64,000 nucleotides of DNA, from positions 1 through 64,000 of the forward strand of contig NZ_ANOG01000025.1 in assembly GCF_000346295.1 (NCBI RefSeq), read 5' to 3'. Numbering within the stretch: position 1 is the first letter of the stretch; each line of letters starts with the position of its first letter. A program made the position numbers and the translations under genes. Of the stretch, positions 45,196-54,340 are shown piece after piece. The notes under the pieces were generated by a model. It saw only the letters and a list, made by a program, of their open reading frames with translations, ran no database searches and was not told the origin of the DNA. Source of the stretch: Rhodopirellula maiorica SM1 (lineage in GTDB: Bacteria > Planctomycetota > Planctomycetia > Pirellulales > Pirellulaceae).

Positions 45196-46707
45196 TTACT
45201 TGCCTTCGGCAGCCCATTTTTTCATGAGCGAAATGTTGTCCTGGACTTCCTTCAAATGATCGGGATCAAACTTTGGCAACGCGAGGCGGTCGGTGTAGAC
45301 CTTCATGTCGCTGTTGTACATCTTGGCCGACTCGGGTTTGCGTCCTTGGTCGCCAGTCTCTTCCATCCATCGGTCCAAGCGATCACGTAACTCTTTCAGC
45401 TTGTTCGCATACGCCGGATCCTCTGCCAAATTATGAATCTCGTGAGGATCGTTTTTGACGTCGTAAAGTTCTTCGCGGGGCCGTACGTCGCGGAAAATCA
45501 GTTCTTGCACTTCGTTTAACTTGCCAGCGGCATGATCTTCACGCAGCGCGATCAGAATCGCTTTGGCGTCTTTGTATGCGCACGGTTGCAAGTAGGGACG
45601 GTTTGGCAAAAAGTTGCGGATGTACTTGAATCCGTTGGTTCGCACCGAACGTATGTGGTCGACCGTTTCGTCACAGCGATCGCGAGCGGCGAAAACGGCA
45701 TCACGAGCTTGATAATCACTCGCCAAGATATCCTTAGCCTGCATGTTCGCAGGGATTTCGATTCCAGCCGCCGCCAGCGACAATGCTGCGATATCAATAT
45801 GCTCGACCACGTCCTCGCGGACCGTTGCCGGTGAAACTCCGGGACCCGCGATCACCAACGGTACATGTAACCCTTCGTCGTATAGAAACTGTTTGCCCCG
45901 AGCGTGGCTGATGCCATGATCGGTCATGAACAATACTAACGTGTTGTCGAGCACGCCTTCGCGCCGGAGTCGCTCGAGCACTTCGCCGACCATCGCATCG
46001 GTCAACCGAACGGAATCCAGATAGGCGGCCCAGTCCCGCAAAATGTTGGGGTGGTTGGGGTAATAGGGCGGCAACGTGACGGCATCAATCGGTGTGCTGC
46101 TGCCTAATTCTTTTTTGGCTTGTCGAGCGATCTTGTTCCAGCCGTCTTCGTCTTTGCCGCGAAGCTTGCCGCCGGCGGTTTGGATTTGTGCAAAGAAAGG
46201 TTGGCCTGGTTTGCGGTCCTGCCAATCGTTGCTGTCGTAGACCGAATCGTCCCACTCAAAATTGTAATCGGTCTTGCCAAGTTTGCCGTTCAATGGCCAA
46301 CCGGTAATGGAGGTATGGTAACCCGCGTCCTGAAACAGTTTGGGAACAAGCGTGACGTCGGCGGGCAAGTGGATTTTTTCAGTCCCACGTCCGCTGCGAT
46401 GGTGATGCGCTCCGATGCTGGTTTGATACATCCCGGTAATAAACGCGGAACGGCAAGTCGAACAAACCGGAGCGGTGACGTAGGCGTTGGTAAACTTGAC
46501 GCCACGGCGGGCGAGTTGATCGACGTTCGGTGTCCCGATCGCCGTTTCGCCGTAGCAGGAAAAGTTCGCCGACATGTCATCGGGAATGATCCAAATAATG
46601 TTTGGCCGCGAATCGTCACGACGCGAATGGTTTTCCTCGCCGCCTTGGAGCGTTGCAGTCGCCAATAGCAGAAAAGGCAGAATGGGAATGAGTGCGTGGG
46701 ATTTCAT
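45196..46707 (-). CDS. Sulfatase, S1 family, with atypical CSTCR motif
   Basis: 503 residues with a signal peptide ending near LQG. The metal site begins IWIIPDDMSANFSCYGE. The maturation motif is CSTCR (Cys82): the position normally Pro or Ala is Thr. In place of the usual GKWHLG signature it has TGWPLNGKLGKTDYNF, and FMTDHGISHARGKQF and YDEGLHVPLVIAGPG complete the active site. The same KTDYNF-like pattern and CS.CR motif occur in the frameshifted neighbour, so the two form a tandem pair of one subfamily, resembling the heparan-N-sulfatase-like branch by layout. Whether the host maturation enzyme accepts CSTCR is unknown. A sulfatase gene lies 55 bp upstream and the frameshifted paralogue 76 bp downstream. 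Confidence 0.92.
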   Translation of the reverse strand: MKSHALIPILPFLLLATATLQGGEENHSRRDDSRPNIIWIIPDDMSANFSCYGETAIGTPNVDQLARRGVKFTNAYVTAPVCSTCRSAFITGMYQTSIGAHHHRSGRGTEKIHLPADVTLVPKLFQDAGYHTSITGWPLNGKLGKTDYNFEWDDSVYDSNDWQDRKPGQPFFAQIQTAGGKLRGKDEDGWNKIARQAKKELGSSTPIDAVTLPPYYPNHPNILRDWAAYLDSVRLTDAMVGEVLERLRREGVLDNTLVLFMTDHGISHARGKQFLYDEGLHVPLVIAGPGVSPATVREDVVEHIDIAALSLAAAGIEIPANMQAKDILASDYQARDAVFAARDRCDETVDHIRSVRTNGFKYIRNFLPNRPYLQPCAYKDAKAILIALREDHAAGKLNEVQELIFRDVRPREELYDVKNDPHEIHNLAEDPAYANKLKELRDRLDRWMEETGDQGRKPESAKMYNSDMKVYTDRLALPKFDPDHLKEVQDNISLMKKWAAEGK

Positions 46708-46762
46708 GATAGTGGATACTTCAGATTTTGGGGGATGTGCGAAATAAATCTTTGGCGATGGC

Positions 46763-48202
46763 TCAGTCGTTGGGATCGACGATGTTTTTCCAGTCGGGAT
46801 GGATGGGCCGCCGGGACGCGTTAGGGCCGCCCTTTTCTGGCGGAGCAGGTGGCGCAGATTGAAGCACGCGCCCTAGTTCGTTTTTGGCAACGGTCGCCTG
46901 CGAATCGAGCGACTCCGCTGATAAGTCATTCGTCTCTAACAAATCGGTCGGCACCCGATAAAAGCTGCCGTCACGATACAGCTTGTACGTTTCATTGCGT
47001 ACGTATTGTGAGCTTGGGAATTTGCCCCAGTACGGTTGGTAGTGACAGAGCACCCAGTCACGTGGATTGCCTGTTTTTCCCTGCAATTGCGGCAGAAAGC
47101 TGCGGCCGTCGACCGGATCCTCGCTGCCGAGTTTGACGCCAGCGGCCTCGGCCAACGTAGCGTAAAAATCGGTAAAGTCGACGAGGTCATCCAGCACCGC
47201 GCCAGCCGGGGTATGCCCCTTCCAATACGCCACCAGCGGAACGTGCGTTCCCATGTCTTTGGTGCCGCCTTTGCCGCCGCGAATCGTTTGGCCGTTCCAA
47301 CGCGAGGTGATCGATCGATTAGTGCCGTTGTCGGCAGTGAACAGGAACAGCGTATTGTCAAGCTGCCCAGCCGAATCGACTTGTTTGACAAGCTTGCCGA
47401 CGATTTTGTCCAAGTAGTTGACCATCGCGACAAAGTTGGCCTTTTGGGCATTCGCGTTTTTGGGAGCCTTGTTCGCATCATGTGTCTGCGGCGAATCGCC
47501 GATCGTATCCGGCGTGGGAACAAACGGATTGTGGACCAACACCGTGGGGTAGTAGACGAAAAATGGTTGGTCTTGGTTCCGTTTGATGAAATCGCAAAGG
47601 AAGTCCGACATGATGTCGGGACCGTATTGCTCGTGGTTATCCTGTTTGGTCAAAAATTTGCCGTTCTGTTCCAGCGGTGGACTCCAGAAACGTTCGCCAC
47701 CCTGCTTTCCCCCCATTGCCGCGGTCAGTTGCCACAAGCAATATTCGTCAAAACCGGCCTTGATTGGCCGCGTGTTGTCATCGTGGCCAGCGGCACCGTG
47801 GTACAAGCCGTTGAGTTGCCATTTACCTGCAACCGCCGTCTTGTAGCCAGCGGACTGCATCATTTGCGCAAACGTTTTCTCTTTCGGATCCAGATAACCA
47901 AAATGGGTGTAGTTGCGAAAATTATATTTGCCCGTCATCAACTTCACTCGTGACGGGGTGCAAATCGGAGTCGAATAACAGTTTGAAAAACGCACTCCCT
48001 TGGCTGCCAACGCGTCGATGTTGGGCGTTGAGTAATCCTGGGCGCCGTAGCAGCCAAAGCATTCCCAGCTGACGTCGTCCGCCATGATCAAAATCACATT
48101 GGGCGGCCGCTCGGTTTTTGCTTCAGCTGCGTGCGTTGGCACGCATGCGAGAAGGACAAACGCAAGCATCCGAAGCGTTCGCACTGGATTGTTCATAGTC
48201 AT
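46763..48202 (-). CDS. Sulfatase, S1 family (Cys-type)
   Basis: 479 residues with a signal peptide ending near THA-A. Active-site elements are ILIMADDVSWECFGCYGAQ, maturation motif CTPSR (Cys81), VAGKWQLNG (Gln where His is common), FTADNGTNRSI and IRGGKGGTKDMGTHVPLVAYWKG. The GYLDPKEKTFAQMMQSAGYKT segment and the KWQL signature match the plus-strand sulfatase at 52879-54270, so these two belong to one subfamily. The other member has an altered maturation motif, but this one is canonical. The C-terminus is Pro-rich (SAPPAPPEKGGPNASRRP). Gene spacing is 158 bp to the upstream sulfatase and 55 bp to the downstream one. Confidence 0.93.
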   Translation of the reverse strand: MTMNNPVRTLRMLAFVLLACVPTHAAEAKTERPPNVILIMADDVSWECFGCYGAQDYSTPNIDALAAKGVRFSNCYSTPICTPSRVKLMTGKYNFRNYTHFGYLDPKEKTFAQMMQSAGYKTAVAGKWQLNGLYHGAAGHDDNTRPIKAGFDEYCLWQLTAAMGGKQGGERFWSPPLEQNGKFLTKQDNHEQYGPDIMSDFLCDFIKRNQDQPFFVYYPTVLVHNPFVPTPDTIGDSPQTHDANKAPKNANAQKANFVAMVNYLDKIVGKLVKQVDSAGQLDNTLFLFTADNGTNRSITSRWNGQTIRGGKGGTKDMGTHVPLVAYWKGHTPAGAVLDDLVDFTDFYATLAEAAGVKLGSEDPVDGRSFLPQLQGKTGNPRDWVLCHYQPYWGKFPSSQYVRNETYKLYRDGSFYRVPTDLLETNDLSAESLDSQATVAKNELGRVLQSAPPAPPEKGGPNASRRPIHPDWKNIVDPND

Positions 48203-48360
48203 TTTACCTTGCTGCCTTGAATGTCATCGGTTCGTGTAGCCAGTGTCGCTGATTGCTCCGCGATCATAGCGTTCATTAGAGTCACGTTTCGTGCGGAGTG
48301 AAGATGTTTTCGTGAGAAGAGAGAGTTTCGCTCTGATCGCGGAGCGATCAACGACAATGG

Positions 48361-49755
48361 CTATTGTATTGCTGAATACTTTTGAACGTTCATGTGTCGC
48401 TCCCACGCAGCTAGTTTTTGCACCAGTTCCTGAGTTTTTTCGGGATGGGTTTGCGACAGATCGTGTAGTTCGCCAATGTCGTTGGCGATGTTGTAGAGCT
48501 TTACGAGGCCACTTCGGTAGGCGAGCAGTTTCCAGTCATGCTGTCGCACCGAGGCATACAGGTCCTCGTAGGCACGGTAACCAAAAATCGGTTCATCGCG
48601 TTTGAGTGTGCTGTTGTTTTTGATCGTCGAGACCAGCGATAGGCCATCCAGGTCTTTGTACTTCGATGGATCGCCGCCCGCGATCTCGAGGAGCGTTGGA
48701 AACAGATCGGTCGATTGAACAATGCTGTTGTTTTGCGAGCCCGGTTTGGTAACGCCAGGCCAGTGGAAGACGAACGGCACCCGGGCTCCGCCCTCGTAGA
48801 GCGTGTCGATTTTCTTGCCGCCATGAAACGGCGGGTTGTCAAACGCGCCTCCTTGATCGGACAACAAAATGACGATCGTATTGTCTTCGATTCCTTTGGC
48901 TTTGATAGCGTCGCGGACGCGTCCTACCGATTCGTCGAGTGCTTTGACCATCGCAGCATAATGTGCGTAGGCTCCTGTTACACCTTTTTCTTGAAAATGC
49001 TTGACCAGGTCTTCGCGTCCATCATGCGGTCCGTGAACGGTGTAATACCACAACGACAACATGAACGGTTGGGCTTTGTGATAGCTGTCAATAAACTGAA
49101 CCGATTCGTCGGTCAATTTGTCGGTCAGATAGCGATCTGTCTCATCGGCTAGAACGTCCGAGTTGACAAAGTAAGGAGGATGATACGACTTTGGATGTCC
49201 CCAGTTCGATGTGCCAATCTGTTCGTCAAAACCTTGCTTGACAGGATGATATTCCTCGTGGCCGAGATGCCACTTGCCGACAAATTCGTTGTAATAACCG
49301 AGTTCATCAAGCGCCTCGGCATAAGTGGTTTCTTCGAGCGGCAACCAATTGCGACAGGGAAACTGGGCGGGATCGGTTTCAAGCAGATTGAACTCTGTCT
49401 TTGTTCTGCCGAATATATCAAAATCGGGGTGCTTGGGGCCGGTGGGAATGTGACGCACCAGGTCCAGTCGCACCGGATGTTTGCCTGTCAAAAGGGTGCC
49501 GCGGCTAGGGCTGCATGTCGGACACGCGATATAGGCTTGGCGAAAATCGAGGCCTTCGTGAACCAGTTTGTCGATATTTGGCGTTTCAAATACCGGGTTA
49601 CGACACCCCATGTCGGCCCAACCATAATCGTCAACAAACAGCAAGACGATATTCGGCTGTTTGGGGCTCGTCGTGGTCACCGCATCGGCCGCAGTAACGT
49701 TCGTCCACGGTAGAACGGCCAACAGTAGAAAAAACGCGGTCGTCATCTTGATCAT
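48361..49755 (-). CDS. Sulfatase, S1 family (Cys-type)
   Basis: 464 residues, signal peptide ending near VTA-A. Active-site motifs are LLFVDDYGWADMGCRNP, maturation motif CSPSR (Cys81), second signature NEFVGKWHLGHEEYHP, LLSDQGGAFDNPP and YEGGARVPFVFHWPG. The LLSDQGG variant (Gln for Asn) is slightly unusual in the late metal site, where TSDNG is common. It is a compact form with no extra domain. It lies between two other sulfatases in the 52.4-41.5 kb run and would act on sulfate esters outside the cell. Confidence 0.93.
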   Translation of the reverse strand: MIKMTTAFFLLLAVLPWTNVTAADAVTTTSPKQPNIVLLFVDDYGWADMGCRNPVFETPNIDKLVHEGLDFRQAYIACPTCSPSRGTLLTGKHPVRLDLVRHIPTGPKHPDFDIFGRTKTEFNLLETDPAQFPCRNWLPLEETTYAEALDELGYYNEFVGKWHLGHEEYHPVKQGFDEQIGTSNWGHPKSYHPPYFVNSDVLADETDRYLTDKLTDESVQFIDSYHKAQPFMLSLWYYTVHGPHDGREDLVKHFQEKGVTGAYAHYAAMVKALDESVGRVRDAIKAKGIEDNTIVILLSDQGGAFDNPPFHGGKKIDTLYEGGARVPFVFHWPGVTKPGSQNNSIVQSTDLFPTLLEIAGGDPSKYKDLDGLSLVSTIKNNSTLKRDEPIFGYRAYEDLYASVRQHDWKLLAYRSGLVKLYNIANDIGELHDLSQTHPEKTQELVQKLAAWERHMNVQKYSAIQ

Positions 49756-49857
49756 GGAGTCTGCCGTGGATTGAAGGGACGAAGGTGAGTGCGACTATTG
49801 GTGTCGTCGTTGAATCTCGTTTTGATCGTGGGATCGATCCACGACACACTCTCTTGC

Positions 49858-51372
49858 TCAATACTTGCCGTTGGTGCCAAACATCTCTTTTTTCGAAGGA
49901 CGCGGACGAACACGAACGCTGTGATCGGGTTCCCCCGTGACTCGATCAAATTCGTCCGGGGTACGCTGTGAAGGTAAATAGTCAGACGTTTCTTCGCTCC
50001 AAGTCGCCAATGCCTGCGTCAACCGTTTGCGGACCGATTGGTACGCTGGGTCGTCGATGCGATTGCTCAATTCGCCAGGATCACGCATCAAGTCATACAA
50101 TTCCCACTGCGGACGCGGCGACACAAAACAAGTTTGTTGTTCCTTTGTTAATTTGCCTTCGTTGTGCAGTCGCAACATCGCTTGCCACGAAAGTCCGCGA
50201 CCGGCGTCAGCCGAAGGCGTTGGAGGCAAGTCGACGTAGTCGTTGCGAATCAGTTTGAAATGTTGGTCTACGACACAGCGTGCGTGATCCTCGTAGTCGT
50301 GCCAGTGGTCTTCGGCAAACGCGTATTGGCGAGACTCGGTCATTGGGTCACGCAGGACCGGTGCAAAACTGTTTCCTTCGAGCTGCATCGCATCCTTCCT
50401 GTCTTTGCTGACATTCGCCAGTTCTAAAAAAGTGGGAGCGATGTCGATCGCACTGACCAGTGATTTCGTGGTCACGCCGCCGCGAATCTCGTCGGGCCAG
50501 CGGACGATCCATGGGGTGCGAATGCCGCCGTCGTACAGCGTCGTTTTATCGCGAGGAAACGGACGGCCATTGTCGCTGATGAACAAGATTACGGTGTTTT
50601 TCGCTACGTTTTGTTCGTCGAGCTTCTTCATGACTTTACCGACATAGGTATCCAGTCGACCGATTTCGTCATAGTAAAGCCGCAAGTCCTCGCGCACGTC
50701 CCTGGTGTCAGGCAAATGAGGCGGCACGATCACGTCGTCATGGTGATGCGGTGGATCCAATGCTCCTACGCTGTATTCGCGATGCGGGTCCAGTGCGGCC
50801 AGCCACAGAAAGAACGGCTTGTCACGCGGACGGTCATCGATCGCCCGCTCCCAATCTTCGCAGCCGCTCGGTTGGGCCGCGATCATCTTTGGCGGTTCAC
50901 CGTCCTTGCCCGATGGCAACACAAAGCCCGCCGTGGATGCTTCGTAGATTCGGTCGAAATGGTCACGCACGGCGTCGCCCAAGTGCCATTTGCCCGCAGC
51001 CGCCGTGTAGTATCCGGATTGTTTTAACTCCGCCGCCATCGTCTTGCTCTCCGGCGGCAATGGCCAATGCAATTGCTCGGCCCCGGTGTTGTGCGGATAC
51101 TTGCCCGTCAAGATGCTCGATCGCGAAGGGCTACACGAATTGGTGGTCAGATACGCATGTTCGAACCGGAGTCCCTCGTTTGCAAGTTGGTCGATGTGGG
51201 GCGTGCGGATCGCGGGATGCCCATAAGCACCACAGTCGTCCCAGTTCATATCGTCGGCGATAATCAAAACCAAGTTCGGCCGTTCCGTGTTTTCGGCGGC
51301 ACACAACGACAAGCAAAGACAGAAACAAACGACAACGGGATACAACAATCGAAGGATGGGAAACGCTTTCAT
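49858..51372 (-). CDS. Sulfatase, S1 family (Cys-type)
   Basis: 504 residues from the ATG at 51372; the codon before it is an in-frame TTG. The signal sequence is Cys-rich (VVVCFCLCLSLCAAE). Active-site motifs are LIIADDMNWDDCGAYGHP, canonical CSPSR (Cys80), AAGKWHLGDAVRDHFD, FISDNGRPFPRDK and YDGGIRTPWIVRWPD. The layout with the LDPHR block resembles the same broad branch as the heparan-N-sulfatase-like enzymes. The C-terminus is rich in Arg/Pro (VRVRPRPSKKEMFG). It follows the esterase gene by 92 bp in the same run. Exact substrate unknown. Confidence 0.93.
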   Translation of the reverse strand: MKAFPILRLLYPVVVCFCLCLSLCAAENTERPNLVLIIADDMNWDDCGAYGHPAIRTPHIDQLANEGLRFEHAYLTTNSCSPSRSSILTGKYPHNTGAEQLHWPLPPESKTMAAELKQSGYYTAAAGKWHLGDAVRDHFDRIYEASTAGFVLPSGKDGEPPKMIAAQPSGCEDWERAIDDRPRDKPFFLWLAALDPHREYSVGALDPPHHHDDVIVPPHLPDTRDVREDLRLYYDEIGRLDTYVGKVMKKLDEQNVAKNTVILFISDNGRPFPRDKTTLYDGGIRTPWIVRWPDEIRGGVTTKSLVSAIDIAPTFLELANVSKDRKDAMQLEGNSFAPVLRDPMTESRQYAFAEDHWHDYEDHARCVVDQHFKLIRNDYVDLPPTPSADAGRGLSWQAMLRLHNEGKLTKEQQTCFVSPRPQWELYDLMRDPGELSNRIDDPAYQSVRKRLTQALATWSEETSDYLPSQRTPDEFDRVTGEPDHSVRVRPRPSKKEMFGTNGKY

Positions 51373-51464
51373 CAAAAATGCCCGACTTGGGTTCGAGAAG
51401 TAAGGGATAAGTTGTTAAGCAATGGGGGCGAATCTGTTCAGCATAATCGACTGCTGCCATTCTG

Positions 51465-52394
51465 TTATTGATCAAGCACAGATTGGACCCAGTCTCGGAC
51501 TTGTGCGCGGTAGACGCTTTCCTTGTGCATCCACAGGTCGGTATGCGGGTGCACGACATCGCCTTCGGGAATCGCAAAGAGTTGGCTGGTAGGCACATCA
51601 ACAAAGGTAAAACGAGCCAACTCTTGATGATCCCCTAGGAATACATCGCGCACCGTACTGGCGTGGGTTCCACAAACCAGCACTGGACGGCCATCGAGTC
51701 GGGCCAGTCGTGTTAACGCCGAGGCACGATCGCTGTCGGGGTAGCCCCATGTCTTTTCACCATCAAAATGGTCATGCGTCACGAAGCCTTTCCAAAGACC
51801 GGCGATTTCGTCGTCGGCGAGTCCAATATAGCTGGTTGCGATAGCCCCACGTGAAAAACCACAGAGGATGACGTTGTCGGGATCGCCTGCGAATTCGGCA
51901 CAGATGCGAGGAAGGTTGGTTTTGCAGTAATCGATGGTGGCTTGTTTGTCACCCCACCACGTCACCGCATTTTTTTGTCGTCCGATCTCAACATACGGCA
52001 TGCAAACCCAAACAAAACCTCGTCCGCCGCTGATGCCGTAACCCAAATTGGCGTCGCCGACTTCGCCGCTGGAATTGCAGGCCGCCCACTTGTTACCGGT
52101 GTACTCGACGATCACTGGAAACTTGCCCCCAGGTTTCCAATCCAGCGGCAAATACAGCGAGTGATGAACCTGAGTTCCCTCGTACTCGGGCGCGGTCTGG
52201 CGCACTCGTTTGCCCGCCCCTGGGGAACCCTCGGTCATCGCCGGTGATACGAGATCGAACGTGGTCAAGGATTTCACTTTGTTAACGGGGTTGGCGATTG
52301 CCCGAGCATCCGAATGGGAATCGGACTGGGCATCACACGAAGAAACCGCGAACACGCAAACTAGGATCAGAGCAAAGAGACGATGACGGTTCAT
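51465..52394 (-). CDS. Lipoprotein alpha/beta hydrolase, esterase-like
   Basis: 309 residues from the ATG at 52394 (an in-frame extension to 52463 is unlikely). The signal carries a lipobox-like VSSC with Cys20. The alpha/beta-hydrolase nucleophile elbow is GFSRG (Ser181), preceded by a strand VILC. His-containing blocks near the C-terminus (VVHPHTDLW) could supply the catalytic base. The middle region TWWGDKQATIDYCK and the acidic loop THDHFDGEKTWGYPDSDR are characteristic but I cannot name a family. Position at the head of a sulfatase/fucosidase run suggests removal of acetyl or other acyl esters from the polysaccharide. It is divergent from the plus-strand sulfatase. Confidence 0.7.
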   Translation of the reverse strand: MNRHRLFALILVCVFAVSSCDAQSDSHSDARAIANPVNKVKSLTTFDLVSPAMTEGSPGAGKRVRQTAPEYEGTQVHHSLYLPLDWKPGGKFPVIVEYTGNKWAACNSSGEVGDANLGYGISGGRGFVWVCMPYVEIGRQKNAVTWWGDKQATIDYCKTNLPRICAEFAGDPDNVILCGFSRGAIATSYIGLADDEIAGLWKGFVTHDHFDGEKTWGYPDSDRASALTRLARLDGRPVLVCGTHASTVRDVFLGDHQELARFTFVDVPTSQLFAIPEGDVVHPHTDLWMHKESVYRAQVRDWVQSVLDQ

Positions 52395-52878
52395 GGAAAC
52401 AAGCGTATTGCGATATCGGGAGGAGCGTGTTTTGCTGTTGGTTCTGTGTGTCCAACCGCGCACACGCCAAACTTAGCAGGAAGCCAGGAACCTCATGCTG
52501 AGGAAGCCCAGCATACCGAGGAAGCCCAGCATGCCGAGGAAGCCCAGCATGCCGAGGAAGCCCAGCGATATGGTCGCAAGCAGCAGTGCGAGCAGTGTAT
52601 TCTAGTTTAGCGGATGAGCCTTTGCAGCATTGGATCGATCATGCCCGGGCGAGGTGGTAAGATGAGAGATCGAGCTTTTTCGTTGCGATTTCCGTCGGTG
52701 AGCGTGCATCGATCCCTGTTTTGTCGAATTGGATTACGATTGAGTTGACATTTTCGCTGCCGGCGACATTCGCACTGACAGAGGTGCGGCGAAGGTAGAT
52801 GGCATTGGGCTTGCGCCACGCAGCCTGGAAAATCAAAGTGAGAACGAAGTGACCGTAACAACTCCCCCCCAAAGGCCG
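52395..52878. promoter_or_regulatory. Divergent region between esterase run and plus-strand sulfatase
   Basis: 484 bp that should hold both divergent promoters. It contains an 18-bp tandem repeat (52494-52565). A short plus-strand frame reads through the repeat as AEEAQH units but has no start context or family features. No RNA gene or operator was recognised. Confidence 0.4.
52494..52565. repeat. Four tandem copies of an 18-bp unit
   Basis: The unit CATGCCGAGGAAGCCCAG is repeated four times head to tail, with copies at 52494, 52512, 52530 and 52548. The third and fourth are identical; the first has GCTG and the second ACCG in place of GCCG. The unit length is a multiple of three and the array would encode HAEEAQ repeats, but no supported gene contains it. 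Confidence 0.9.
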
Positions 52879-54270
52879 ATGATGAAAAAATGGAAAAGCC
52901 CTGTACTGGCATTGGCAGTCGTGATCGCGACGATCGCCGCATTTGCCGGCACGTCGAGACTGATCGCCGCGGATGATCGTCAACCGAACATCGTCTTGAT
53001 CATGGCTGATGATCTCGGCGTCGAGGGACTTGGGTGCTATGGCGGACTCAGTTATGCGACGCCCCACTTGGACCGACTTGCCGCCGAAGGACTTCGCTTC
53101 TCGCACGCTCATGCTCAGCCTCTCTGTGCGAACACTCGCATGCAGCTGATGACGGGGATGCACAACGATCGCAACTGGATTTGCTTTGGGATTATGGACC
53201 CGAGCGAGAAAACGTTTGGTCATTATTTGAAACAGGCTGGTTATAAAACGGCAATCGCGGGCAAATGGCAGCTGCAGAGCTACGATCCACCGGACTACCC
53301 CGGTTCGGAAGCTCGGCGTGGCATCGGGATGCACCCCAAAGACTCCGGCTTTGATCAATACGCCTTGTATCATTCGTTGCACACCGAAGACAAAGGCTCG
53401 CGGTACGCCGATCCCACTTGGCTCGAAGACGGCACGCTGATCAAGGCCGAGGGCCAATATGGGCCTGACCAGTGGGTGAATTACATCAATGAGTTTATGG
53501 AGCGTGAAAAAGCCAACCCGTTTTTTGTCTATTATCCGATGGCGCTTCCTCATTGGCCGATGAACCCCACACCGGACAGTGCCGATTGGAGTGATCCGGC
53601 AAAGCGGTTCGAGGAAGACCCTCGCTATTTCAAGGACATGGTCGAGTATATGGACAAGTGCGTCGGCAAGATCGTAAAGAAAGTCGACGACCTTGGTTTG
53701 CGTGAGGATACCTTGATCCTGTTCTACAGCGACAACGGCACCCATCTTACAATTACGTCGCAAACGAAATCGGGGCCTGTTGCCGGAGGCAAGGGGTTGC
53801 CCTCGGACGCGGGAACGCATGTGCCGTTGATCGCAAATTGGCCGGGCAAGGTTCAGCCAGGCGTTTCGGATGCGCTCGTCGATTCGACCGACTTTCTTCC
53901 CACTTTGATGCAGGCGGCAGGGCATCCATTGCCATCGGACCACGACTTGGATGGGATCAGCTTTTATCCGGAATTGGTCGGAGCGGATTCTTCGGCGCCA
54001 CGTCGCAAGTGGATCTACTCGTTTTACGATCCTCGTCCGGGATGGGACAAAGATCAGTTTACCCGGCATGTCTCGGCCCGCGATCGACGCTGGCATCTGT
54101 ACGCAACCGGACAGCTTTTTGACGTTGAAGCGGACGTTTTAGAGCAGCAGCCAATCACCGCCGAGGAGGATACCCCAGAGACCGCGGCGGTGCGAAAACG
54201 TCTTACTGCGGTGCTCGAATCGCAATCGCAAACCGACGAACCCGTGCCATTAAATAAAACCGTGCAGTAA
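52879..54270 (+). CDS. Sulfatase, S1 family, with atypical CANTR motif
   Basis: 463 residues from the ATG at 52879; a second ATG follows at 52882 with AAAGG a few bases upstream. Signal peptide ends near LIA-A. Active-site elements are LIMADDLGVEGLGCYGG, AIAGKWQLQS, FYSDNGTHLTI and GGKGLPSDAGTHVPLIANWPG. The maturation motif reads CANTR (Cys83), with Asn at the position that is normally Pro or Ala, so conversion to formylglycine is uncertain. The GIMDPSEKTF..YLKQAGYKTAIAGKWQL segment shows it is a paralogue of the sulfatase at 46763-48202, which has the canonical CTPSR. It is the only sulfatase on the plus strand, divergent from the esterase run. Confidence 0.92.
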   Translation: MMKKWKSPVLALAVVIATIAAFAGTSRLIAADDRQPNIVLIMADDLGVEGLGCYGGLSYATPHLDRLAAEGLRFSHAHAQPLCANTRMQLMTGMHNDRNWICFGIMDPSEKTFGHYLKQAGYKTAIAGKWQLQSYDPPDYPGSEARRGIGMHPKDSGFDQYALYHSLHTEDKGSRYADPTWLEDGTLIKAEGQYGPDQWVNYINEFMEREKANPFFVYYPMALPHWPMNPTPDSADWSDPAKRFEEDPRYFKDMVEYMDKCVGKIVKKVDDLGLREDTLILFYSDNGTHLTITSQTKSGPVAGGKGLPSDAGTHVPLIANWPGKVQPGVSDALVDSTDFLPTLMQAAGHPLPSDHDLDGISFYPELVGADSSAPRRKWIYSFYDPRPGWDKDQFTRHVSARDRRWHLYATGQLFDVEADVLEQQPITAEEDTPETAAVRKRLTAVLESQSQTDEPVPLNKTVQ

Positions 54271-54289
54271 AACGATCGATTGCACGTGT

Positions 54290-54313
54290 CAGGGATGTCG
54301 CGGAACATCCCTG
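54290..54313. terminator. Hairpin between convergent sulfatase and GH95 genes
   Basis: CAGGGATGT (54290-54298) and ACATCCCTG (54305-54313) form a perfect 9-bp stem around CGCGGA, with TG/CA pairs continuing outside one mismatch. It lies 20 bp after the sulfatase stop and 27 bp before the convergent GH95 end. A further inverted repeat CGTGCA...TGCACG lies immediately to the left. A bidirectional terminator is likely, although no T tract follows. Confidence 0.5.
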
Positions 54314-54340
54314 GCACCGTGTAAGCTTCTCGCTGGACGA

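Noticed and set aside
47036-47953. A 305-codon plus-strand open frame inside the CTPSR sulfatase gene
   Set aside because: It lies wholly antisense to a gene with complete active-site motifs and has no signal or domain.
52494-52565. CRISPR-like array
   Set aside because: The 18-bp units are directly adjacent with no spacers and no cas gene is nearby; it is a simple tandem repeat.
52383-52610. A short plus-strand frame encoding HAEEAQ repeats
   Set aside because: Its apparent start overlaps the start of the divergent esterase, it has no family features, and its protein repeat follows directly from the 18-bp DNA repeat.
52639-54096. A 485-codon open frame on the minus strand opposite the plus-strand sulfatase
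   Set aside because: The plus-strand frame has the complete sulfatase motifs and a signal peptide. The antisense frame is Arg/His/Gln-rich with no family features and is a by-product of codon bias.
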